A stretch of DNA of 64,000 nt from Bacteroidaceae bacterium (GTDB taxonomy: Bacteria > Bacteroidota > Bacteroidia > Bacteroidales > Bacteroidaceae): NCBI GenBank assembly GCA_017940605.1, contig JAGAYF010000039.1:50846-114845 (forward strand), read 5' to 3'. The notes under the pieces are model-generated. The model saw only the letters and a list, made by a program, of their open reading frames with translations, made no database searches and was not told the DNA's origin. Positions 49,282-56,186 of the stretch are shown here, one piece after another; within the stretch, counting starts at the first letter, position 1, and the number at the start of each line of letters is the position of its first letter. The position numbers and the translations under genes were made by a program.

Positions 49282-50763
49282 TTATACGGGCATGTCAGGC
49301 AGCTTGTAACCTGCGCGATACTCCGGACGGATAAGCTTGGCAGCATATTCAGCCGCATTGACAGGATCAGTGTAGGTGCGGTCAAATGTAGGATGGCCCT
49401 CAGTTATCTTAAACTTATCTTCAATGACCGTCTTGATGGTTGCATCAGCCGGAATATTGGTAAACTTCATGTTCTGGCCATCCCAATCAAGCCATTGGCC
49501 AAGCGATTGCAGACGAACGGCAACGACGCCCATTACAACCATTTCATTGAGCGGTCCTGACTCAGCGAAGCAGGATGCGGACTGAACGCGGCTCTCCGGG
49601 CTTTCCTTGCAAGCGCGAATCCAGTCTTGCTGATGGTTATCGTTGGGAACGATGCGGCACAATTCGGGAACGATGGGCTCACGGCCGGACGTTAGGAACG
49701 GCTTGTGACCGTAAGTACTTACTACCATGGTGTCTTTCGTGCCATAGAACACGCACACGCCGTTTGGATCGAATTTCTTGCCCTTTGGCATATCGAAAGG
49801 CAGCTTGTTGGTGATGCCGCCGTCGTACCAAGTCAGTTCCACGGGGGGCATGGCCAGCTTGGGCATGTTAGGACGGGCCGGGAAGTGGTAGGTCACCATC
49901 TGCGCCGTGGGACAGGCATCGGTCATGAGCATGGTGGAGCTACCCAGGACGCGATCGGGGAATCCCAAGTTAAGTCCCTTGAATGCTACCTGCACGATGT
50001 GGTTGGCCATGTCGCCCAATGCGCCACTTCCGAAGTCCCACCAGCCACGGAAGTTCCATGGCGTGTACACTTCGTTGTAGTCGCGGTATTTTGCAGGGCC
50101 TATGAATGCATCCCAGTTCATTGTGGAGGGGATGGCCTGCTTTTCCTTGGGGGCGGACATGCCTTGCGGCCAGATGGGGCGGTTTGTGTAGGCCTCCACC
50201 TTGGTCACTTCACCGATTTCGCCGTTCCAGAGCCAGTTCAATGCCTGACGCGTTCCTGCGCAGGAAGCTCCCTGGTTACCCATCTGGGTTGCCACCTGGT
50301 GCTTCTGGGCCAATTTGTTGAGCAAACGGGACTCATACACGTACAGTGTCATTGGTTTTTCCACATAGGCGTGCTTGCCTGCCACCATGGCCTCTGCGGC
50401 AATGATTGCGTGGGTATGGTCGGCCGTGGCCACCATGACGGCATCGGCTTCCTTGAGTTGTTCGTCATACATCTTGCGATAGTCATTGTACCGCTTTGCA
50501 TTGGGATAGCGCTTAAAGGTCTTGTCGGCATATTTCCAGTCTACGTCGCAAAGGCCGATGATGTTTTCGGTTTCCATTTGCTTCAAGTCGGCTGCGCCGC
50601 GGCCACCCACGCCGATGCCCAGGATGTTCAGTTTGTCACTCGGGGCTTTGTGCCCGTACTTCTTACCCAATACAGTGTTGGGTACGATGGTGGGAGCCAC
50701 TACCAACCCTGCGACAGCTGCTCCGCCTTTCTTGAGAAAATCTCTTCTTGAGATGTCTGACAT
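49282..50763 (-). CDS. Tat-exported Gfo/Idh/MocA oxidoreductase
   Basis: This encodes 493 residues. MSDISRRDFLKKGGAAVAGL is a twin-arginine signal, consistent with export of a protein carrying bound NAD(P). The Rossmann domain begins LNILGIGVGGRGAADLKQME, and VMVATADHTHAIIAAEAMVA with KHAYVEKPMTL holds the EKP motif. The second domain includes TPWNFRGWWDFGSGALGDMANH, where an Asp and His match the usual catalytic pair. Such enzymes oxidise or reduce a sugar ring hydroxyl, often at C3. It is the second gene of the cluster, 42 bp after the other Gfo/Idh gene and before the two DUF1080 genes, which fits making the 3-keto substrate. Confidence 0.92.
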   Translation of the reverse strand: MSDISRRDFLKKGGAAVAGLVVAPTIVPNTVLGKKYGHKAPSDKLNILGIGVGGRGAADLKQMETENIIGLCDVDWKYADKTFKRYPNAKRYNDYRKMYDEQLKEADAVMVATADHTHAIIAAEAMVAGKHAYVEKPMTLYVYESRLLNKLAQKHQVATQMGNQGASCAGTRQALNWLWNGEIGEVTKVEAYTNRPIWPQGMSAPKEKQAIPSTMNWDAFIGPAKYRDYNEVYTPWNFRGWWDFGSGALGDMANHIVQVAFKGLNLGFPDRVLGSSTMLMTDACPTAQMVTYHFPARPNMPKLAMPPVELTWYDGGITNKLPFDMPKGKKFDPNGVCVFYGTKDTMVVSTYGHKPFLTSGREPIVPELCRIVPNDNHQQDWIRACKESPESRVQSASCFAESGPLNEMVVMGVVAVRLQSLGQWLDWDGQNMKFTNIPADATIKTVIEDKFKITEGHPTFDRTYTDPVNAAEYAAKLIRPEYRAGYKLPDMPV

Positions 50764-50805
50764 AATTTTTAGATTTTTGTAAATTGGTTATTGTGTTAAA
50801 TGTAT

Positions 50806-51882
50806 CTATCTTTCATTCCTGTGGGGCAGCAGCCCGTATCCGTCGGTCATGTGCCGCCTGCGTTCGCGTATCTGCTCCAGCGTCTGCAGGTTGCCTATGG
50901 CCGGCAGCACGTGGCTGTGGGCATCCTCGAGGATGCGCCATGCATACTCCGACGCGATGGCCGAACTGCGGAAGGTGGGCATGCCTTCGCTCCTGACGCC
51001 GCTCTCTACCGAGTCGGCCATCTGGGCAACGAGCCTGTCAATATTCTTTCCGCCGAAGGGGCGCTCCAGTTCCTCCGTCCGGCTCACGCCGTGCAGCGAC
51101 ACGTGCGCCGTCTTGAAATCGTGGGTCATGCGGGCCACGCCCTTCGTGCCTATGATGTCGATGTAGCTGTTGTGAATCTGGTCCTTGGCCAGCTGTCCGT
51201 AGACAAACCCCTGGGTAATGTCGTAGACCACGCCGTTTTCAAACGTTCCGTGGCACTGAATCCACCAGGGGTCCTTGTAGTTCCACATGTTGATGCCTTG
51301 CGCATGCCAGGTCTTGAACTCACAGCCGGCGTACCATCGGGCAATGTCCACATAGTGCATGCCGCAGTCGTGGAATGCCGGCCCTTCGTACTCGTGCCCC
51401 TCGCCGGGGACGAGCCCGGGGGTCATGTGGCAGATGCGCAGGATGGCCAACTCGCCTATCTCGCCCTCGCGTATGAAGTCGCGCAGCGCATTGTGATACC
51501 ACGAGTTGCGCAAATACAGGTTGACCGTGGAAAAGCGGTCATAGTCCTTGACCAGCTCGACGGTTTCCCACTCGCGGTCCACGGTGTCGGCAATGGGTTT
51601 CTCCGAAATAATGTGTTTGCCCGTGCGGATAGCCTTCTCTATCTGCGACTTGCGGTCGTTGGCCAGCGTACACAGGGTTACGACCTGCACGCTGGGGTCG
51701 TCAAACACTTCGTCCTCATGGCTGGTTATATTGGATTCCGGTGACAATTGCTGTGCTAATTCGCGGGACGTGGCACTCAGGTCGCATATGTAGGCAACCT
51801 CGTAGCGGCCGCTCTTCTGAAACTCTTTCAGGTAGAACCGCCCCATTCGGCCAAATCCGATCAGCCCCACTTTAATTTTCAT
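50806..51882 (-). CDS. Cytosolic Gfo/Idh/MocA oxidoreductase (inositol dehydrogenase-like)
   Basis: This encodes 358 residues without a signal. The NAD-binding motif is IKVGLIGFGRMGRFYLKEF, then KHIISEKPIADTVDREWE carries the EKP motif. The C-terminal half has GPAFHDCGMHYVDIARWYAG with the catalytic Asp and His, and a YIDIIGTKGVARM strand. It most resembles myo-inositol or related sugar dehydrogenases of this superfamily. It is the first gene of the minus-strand cluster. It probably handles the same or a downstream sugar as the exported Gfo/Idh protein, but in the cytosol. A -7 box lies about 120 nt upstream at 52002-52009. Confidence 0.9.
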   Translation of the reverse strand: MKIKVGLIGFGRMGRFYLKEFQKSGRYEVAYICDLSATSRELAQQLSPESNITSHEDEVFDDPSVQVVTLCTLANDRKSQIEKAIRTGKHIISEKPIADTVDREWETVELVKDYDRFSTVNLYLRNSWYHNALRDFIREGEIGELAILRICHMTPGLVPGEGHEYEGPAFHDCGMHYVDIARWYAGCEFKTWHAQGINMWNYKDPWWIQCHGTFENGVVYDITQGFVYGQLAKDQIHNSYIDIIGTKGVARMTHDFKTAHVSLHGVSRTEELERPFGGKNIDRLVAQMADSVESGVRSEGMPTFRSSAIASEYAWRILEDAHSHVLPAIGNLQTLEQIRERRRHMTDGYGLLPHRNER

Positions 51883-52001
51883 CGTTACTCAGATGCTATA
51901 TGGTTGTTGCTCTATGGGTTAATCAAGTCTCTCAAATGCATCCCCAGGCCCAAGGCACGCCATTGCGCATGCACGGGTGCAGGAACACCATTTTCAATTG
52001 G

Positions 52002-52009
52002 CAAAGATA
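52002..52009 (-). promoter_or_regulatory. Possible -7 box of the Gfo/Idh-DUF1080 cluster
   Basis: The minus strand reads TATCTTTG, about 120 nt upstream of the ATG at 51882. Confidence 0.4.
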
Positions 52010-52193
52010 GCAAATATTATTGTCACCAAGAAGTAAAATGACAAAAATTGTGTTTTTTATGAAAACAATCCATTCTGTCATGCCCGATGCCTCCCGGCAG
52101 AGCCTCCACATGCGGCACAGACACCAAGACGGCCCGACGACGGCAGGCACAGCAGGCATAAGGATTCTGCCCGCCCAGCACGGGCTGGACTGC

Positions 52194-52302
52194 AAGGCGT
52201 AAGAGCAGCGCCAATGCGGCCCGAAAAAATCTGGGCAAGGCGTAAAACCGCCGCAAACGGGGCGTAAAAAACCACGGTTTGCGCCCCGCACATCCGTTTT
52301 TG
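52194..52302 (+). repeat. 22-bp-period intergenic array (AAGGCG/GCGGCC module), copy 4
   Basis: Units start at 52194 (AAGGCGTAAG), 52216 (GCGGCCCGAAAAA, 21 bp), 52237 (AAGGCGTAAA), 52259 (GGGGCGTAAAA) and 52281 (GCGCCCCGCA). It lies in the 660-bp gap between the divergent Gfo/Idh and efp genes. The rest of that gap shows only the two promoter boxes. Confidence 0.8.
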
Positions 52303-52486
52303 CGAGACCCTTTTGATTTTCAACCCATTGCCTGCACCGCAGCACCCCACCCCACCGCCATGTCGTGTGAAACAGGAAGAACATGTCCTGCCGCCCGGCA
52401 GCCCGCACAAGGGCCGCAAGGGGCACGGCCTGACGGGAAAGCCAAAAAATCTTTGGCCGAAATGGGGTTAATTACAATATTTTATG

Positions 52487-52494
52487 TAATTTTG
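52487..52494 (+). promoter_or_regulatory. -7 promoter box of efp
   Basis: TAATTTTG lies 48 bp before the ATG at 52543. An ATG at 52503 opens only a four-codon frame and is not the start. Confidence 0.5.
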
Positions 52495-52542
52495 CGCCCA
52501 TTATGTCAAGAACTTGACTTGGAACAATCAATACTACAAGAT

Positions 52543-53109
52543 ATGATAAAATCACAAGACATCAAAAAAGGTACTTGCATCCGCCTGGATGGCAAATTGT
52601 ATTTCTGCATCGACTTCCTGCACGTAAAGCCCGGCAAGGGCAACACCATCATGCGCACCACGCTCAAGGACGTTGTGAGCGGCCGCGTGCTGGAGCGCCG
52701 CTTCAACATTGGCGAAGCCCTGGAGGACGTGCGCGTGGAGCGCAGGCCCTACCAGTATTCCTACAGCGAGGGCGACATGGCCCACCTGCTGAACCAGGAG
52801 ACATGGGACGACATCACCATCGACCACAACCTGATCACCGGCGTGGCATTCATGAAGGAAGGCGACGTGCTTGAGGTTGTCAAGGACGCAAGCACCGACA
52901 CCATCCTGTTTGCCGAGATGCCCGTCAAGACCGTGCTCAAGATTACCTACACAGAGCCCGGGCTGAAGGGCGACACCGCCACCAACACCACCAAGCCCGC
53001 CACCGTTGAGACGGGAGCCGAGGTGCGCGTCCCCTTGTTCATCAACGAGGGCGAACTGATTGAGGTAGACACCCGCGACGGCTCCTACGTGAACCGCGTA
53101 AAGGCATAG
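52543..53109 (+). CDS. efp: Translation elongation factor P
   Basis: This encodes 188 residues, the exact family length. EF-P binds ribosomes stalled on polyproline and promotes peptide-bond formation. The N-terminal KOW-like domain has FLHVKPGKGNTIMRTTLKDV, in which the Lys of PGKGN is the position modified in many bacteria. The two C-terminal OB domains include DVRVERRPYQYSYSEGDMAH and VPLFINEGELIEVDTRDGSY, the family signature. The frame is open upstream to 52279, but the ATG at 52543 gives the standard N-terminus MIKSQDIKKGTCI. It is monocistronic with a hairpin terminator at 53202-53234. Confidence 0.95.
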   Translation: MIKSQDIKKGTCIRLDGKLYFCIDFLHVKPGKGNTIMRTTLKDVVSGRVLERRFNIGEALEDVRVERRPYQYSYSEGDMAHLLNQETWDDITIDHNLITGVAFMKEGDVLEVVKDASTDTILFAEMPVKTVLKITYTEPGLKGDTATNTTKPATVETGAEVRVPLFINEGELIEVDTRDGSYVNRVKA

Positions 53110-53201
53110 GCCGCCCCCTGGCCCGACACCGCGCCTGCACCAACGGCGGCAGCCGGCAAAGGCACGCGCCGCAGGGGCGCACCAGGGCGACAGGAAAAAA
53201 T

Positions 53202-53234
53202 AAAGAGGGAATGCTTGGCCGTATTCCCTTTTTT
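53202..53234 (+). terminator. Terminator of efp
   Basis: AAAGAGGGAAT and ATTCCCTTTTTT form an 11-bp stem ending in a T tract. It lies just upstream of the next promoter. Confidence 0.75.
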
Positions 53235-53239
53235 ATTGC

Positions 53240-53247
53240 TACATTTG
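53240..53247 (+). promoter_or_regulatory. -7 promoter box of the glycosyltransferase gene
   Basis: TACATTTG lies 7 nt before the ATG at 53255, so the message should be almost leaderless. Confidence 0.55.
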
Positions 53248-53254
53248 CAGGGTC

Positions 53255-54304
53255 ATGAAGTATTCTGTCATCATTCCCGTCTACAACCGACCGCAGGAGG
53301 TAGACGAACTGCTGGCCAGCCTGGCTGGGCAGCAATTGCAGGATTTTGAAGTCATCGTGGTCGAGGACGGTTCGGCGGTAAGCTGTGCCGACGTAGTGGC
53401 AGGCTACCGCGACAGGCTGCCCGTGCGCTACCTGGTCAAGGAGAACGCAGGCCCGGGGCCGGCACGCAACTACGGAGCGGCCCAGGCCCAGGGCGAATAC
53501 CTGCTCATCCTGGACAGCGACGTGGTGCTGCCCGCGGGCTACCTGCAGGCGGTGGACGATGAACTGGAGCACCAACCCGCCGACGCATTCGGCGGCCCCG
53601 ACAGGGCCGACGAGAGCTTCACTCCCATCCAGAAAGCCATCAACTACAGCATGACCAGCTTTTTCACCACGGGCGGCATTCGCGGCGGCAGGAAGAAGAT
53701 GGACCGGTTCTACCCCCGCAGCTTCAACATGGGCGTGCGGCGCGAACTGTACCGCCGGCTGGGCGGCTTTGCCCCCATGCGCTTCGGCGAAGACATTGAC
53801 CTGAGCATCCGCATCTTCAAGAGCGGCGCACGCTGCCGCCTGTTCCCCGGCGCATGGGTGTGGCACAAGCGCCGCACCGACCTGAAAAAATTCTTCAAGC
53901 AAGTCCACAACAGCGGCATCGCCCGCATCCACCTCTTTAAGAAATATCCCGAAAGCCTCAAGCCCGTGCACGTGCTGCCGGCCGCCTTTACCCTGGGCGT
54001 GGCCCTGCTGGCGGTGGTGGCCCTGTGGGGCGGCATCGGCTGGGGTACGGCAGGCAGTGCCGCCGGCCGCGCCTGTGGGCGCACTTTGCTGGGGGCGGCC
54101 CTCTTGCCGCTCATCCTGTTTTCCCTTTTGGTGTGCATTGACTCTGCCTGCCGCAACCGAAGCCTGAAGATAGGCCTGCTCTCCATTGTCGCATCCTTCG
54201 TACAGCTTACGGGATACGGCTCAGGATTCCTGCGGGCGTGGTGGCAGCGCTGCGTAAGGGGGAGGGGCGAGTTCGAGGCCTTTGAACAGACATTCTACCA
54301 ATAG
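53255..54304 (+). CDS. Family 2 glycosyltransferase with C-terminal membrane segments
   Basis: This encodes 349 residues. The GT-A fold begins KYSVIIPVYNRPQEVDELLA, then DFEVIVVEDGS, NAGPGPARNYGAAQAQGEYL and LLILDSDVVLPAGYL, where DSD is the DxD nucleotide-sugar and metal motif. GFAPMRFGEDIDLSIRIFKSG contains the catalytic Asp and the ED motif. Two hydrophobic segments near residues 248-270 and 278-300 anchor it in the inner membrane. It transfers a sugar to an unknown acceptor, perhaps a lipid or surface glycan. The radC gene starts 7 bp after its stop, so the two are probably cotranscribed. Confidence 0.9.
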   Translation: MKYSVIIPVYNRPQEVDELLASLAGQQLQDFEVIVVEDGSAVSCADVVAGYRDRLPVRYLVKENAGPGPARNYGAAQAQGEYLLILDSDVVLPAGYLQAVDDELEHQPADAFGGPDRADESFTPIQKAINYSMTSFFTTGGIRGGRKKMDRFYPRSFNMGVRRELYRRLGGFAPMRFGEDIDLSIRIFKSGARCRLFPGAWVWHKRRTDLKKFFKQVHNSGIARIHLFKKYPESLKPVHVLPAAFTLGVALLAVVALWGGIGWGTAGSAAGRACGRTLLGAALLPLILFSLLVCIDSACRNRSLKIGLLSIVASFVQLTGYGSGFLRAWWQRCVRGRGEFEAFEQTFYQ

Positions 54305-54311
54305 TCCTGCC

Positions 54312-55016
54312 ATGCAACAGAAGTCAGCGGTTTCACAGGGCGGCATCAAGAACATGAAAGAAGAGGAGCGGCCGCGCGAACGCCTCCTGAACGAGGGCGC
54401 AGACAGCCTGTCGGATGCCGAGCTGCTGGCCATCCTGATAGGGAGCGGCTCGCCCACCGAGAATGCCGTGACGCTCATGGGGCGCATCCTGGAAGAGCAC
54501 GGAAAGAGCCTGGACCAGTTCTGCCGCATGACCTACGAGGAATTGGTTCAGTACAAGGGCATCGGCCCTGCCAAGGCCATTACCCTGCTGGCCGCCCTGC
54601 AGCTGGCCGAGCGGCGGGCGCGCATACACGATGACGTACGCGAGCAGTACAATCAGGCAGAGAAGATATTCCGCCACCTGAAGCCCGTCATGCAGGATGA
54701 GCCGCGCGAGGTGTGCCGCGCCATGGTGCTGGACCAAAGCCTGCACCTGGTGGCCGAGAAGGAAGTTTCGTCGGGCGGCCTCACCAGCACCGTGGTCGAT
54801 CCGCGCGTCCTGCTCAAGCTTGTCCTGGTCAACAACGGCGTAGCCCTTGTCCTGGCGCACAACCACCCGTCGGGCAGCCTCAGGCCCAGCGCTGAGGACG
54901 ACCGCCTCACCCGGCAGGTGCTCCAGGCGTGCCAGGCCGTGGGCATCCGCCTGGTTGACCACATCATTGTCACCGCCCACGGGTATTACAGCTATGCACA
55001 GGAAGGAAAGATCTAA
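54312..55016 (+). CDS. radC: RadC family JAB/MPN-domain protein
   Basis: This encodes 234 residues. Residues about 15-90 form the helix-hairpin-helix-like N-terminal region (RPRERLLNEGADSLSDAELL, then YKGIGPAKAITLLAALQLAE). The C-terminal JAB metalloprotease-like domain has the motif LAHNHPSGSLRPSAEDDRLT, with the His, Ser and Asp zinc ligands near residue 182. The role of RadC in repair is unproven despite the name, and DNA-related or deubiquitinase-like activity has been suggested for the family. The ATG at 54312 is chosen over a TTG at 54282 that lies within the preceding gene. Confidence 0.93.
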   Translation: MQQKSAVSQGGIKNMKEEERPRERLLNEGADSLSDAELLAILIGSGSPTENAVTLMGRILEEHGKSLDQFCRMTYEELVQYKGIGPAKAITLLAALQLAERRARIHDDVREQYNQAEKIFRHLKPVMQDEPREVCRAMVLDQSLHLVAEKEVSSGGLTSTVVDPRVLLKLVLVNNGVALVLAHNHPSGSLRPSAEDDRLTRQVLQACQAVGIRLVDHIIVTAHGYYSYAQEGKI

Positions 55017-55041
55017 TCATCGATAAACAATTGTCAGACCT

Positions 55042-55368
55042 ATGGAAAATACCGACAAGACCCTCTTGACCGAGGACCATATAGTGGAAGTCCTCCGTAC
55101 GGTGTACGACCCCGAGATTCCCGTCAACATCTTTGACCTGGGGCTTATCTACCGCATTGACTTCAACGCCGAGACCGGAGAGCTGAACCTGGACATGACC
55201 CTCACCGCACCGGGCTGCCCCATGGCCGACTACATCATGGAGGACGTGCGCCAGAAACTCCTTGCCATTGACGAGGTCAAGGCTGCCAACGTCAACATCG
55301 TCTTTGAGCCCGAGTGGAACGAATCCATGATGAGCGATGAAGCCAAGGCAGAGCTTGGCTTGCTATGA
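55042..55368 (+). CDS. MIP18/DUF59 family Fe-S assembly protein
   Basis: This encodes 108 residues. EVLRTVYDPEIPVNIFDLGL and LNLDMTLTAPGCPMADYI are the DUF59 signature; the Cys of APGCP is the conserved reactive residue. The C-terminus VNIVFEPEWNESMMSDEAK is also typical. SufT- and PaaD-like members assist maturation of iron-sulfur proteins in the cytosol. It starts 25 bp after radC and ends 21 bp before lpxH, within a run of cotranscribed housekeeping genes. Confidence 0.9.
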   Translation: MENTDKTLLTEDHIVEVLRTVYDPEIPVNIFDLGLIYRIDFNAETGELNLDMTLTAPGCPMADYIMEDVRQKLLAIDEVKAANVNIVFEPEWNESMMSDEAKAELGLL

Positions 55369-55389
55369 ACCGCCCCATCCGCACGCACA

Positions 55390-56160
55390 ATGACCCCGCA
55401 GAAAAACATTTACTTCCTGTCCGATGCCCATCTGGGCTCTCTGGCCATCCCTAACGACCGTGAGCGCGAGCTGCACCTGGTTCATTTCCTCGACAGCATC
55501 AAGTTGCAGGCCCAAGCTGTCTATTTGCTGGGCGATGTCTTCGATTTCTGGTACGAATACCGCCATGTCGTTCCCAAAGGGCACACACGCTTGTTGGGAA
55601 AGCTGGGAGAACTTACCGACATGGGGGTGGAAATTCATTTTTTCCCGGGCAACCACGACCTTTGGTGCAACGACTACCTGGAAAAGGAGTGCGGGCTCGT
55701 CCTTCACAGGGACTTGCTTGTCGCCCAACTGGACGGCAAGGTCTTTTGTATGGGCCATGGCGACGGATTGGACAGAAACGACACATCTTACCTGCTCCTG
55801 CGCCGCATCTTTCACAGCCATTTTTGCCAAAGGCTCTTTTCCGCCATCCATCCCCGCTGGGGCATGGCTTTCGGACTGACCTGGGCAAAACACAGTCGGA
55901 AAAAGCACGAAAAGGCAGAGGGCATCTTCCTGGGAGCAGAGCAGGACGGTCTCTGCAACTTTGCCCAGAAATACCTTGACACGCATCCCGACATCAATTA
56001 CTTCCTGTTCGGCCACGCACACGTGGAAGTCGACGTCCCGTTGACCGACACAGCACGCCTTATCATCCTCGGCGACTGGATCAGCCAGTACACCTACGCC
56101 GTTTGGGACGGCCAAGACGTGGAGATAAGGCACTTCACCAAGGAACAGACAACCTTATAA
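55390..56160 (+). CDS. lpxH: UDP-2,3-diacylglucosamine diphosphatase
   Basis: This encodes 256 residues. It cleaves UDP-2,3-diacylglucosamine to lipid X and UMP in lipid A synthesis, at the inner face of the inner membrane. The binuclear-metal motifs are complete: YFLSDAHLGS, YLLGDVFDFWYEY, FFPGNHDLWCNDY, FCMGHGDGLDRND and FLFGHAHVEVD. The length is close to E. coli LpxH (about 240). It is one of four calcineurin-fold enzymes in the window, and the only cytosolic one. The alpha-2-macroglobulin gene starts 26 bp later. Confidence 0.92.
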   Translation: MTPQKNIYFLSDAHLGSLAIPNDRERELHLVHFLDSIKLQAQAVYLLGDVFDFWYEYRHVVPKGHTRLLGKLGELTDMGVEIHFFPGNHDLWCNDYLEKECGLVLHRDLLVAQLDGKVFCMGHGDGLDRNDTSYLLLRRIFHSHFCQRLFSAIHPRWGMAFGLTWAKHSRKKHEKAEGIFLGAEQDGLCNFAQKYLDTHPDINYFLFGHAHVEVDVPLTDTARLIILGDWISQYTYAVWDGQDVEIRHFTKEQTTL

Positions 56161-56186
56161 TCACAACATCCCCATTCTTTACGACT

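Noticed and set aside
52503-52542. ATG at 52503 as the efp start
   Set aside because: It opens a frame of four codons that stops at once. The ATG at 52543 gives the full-length 188-residue EF-P.
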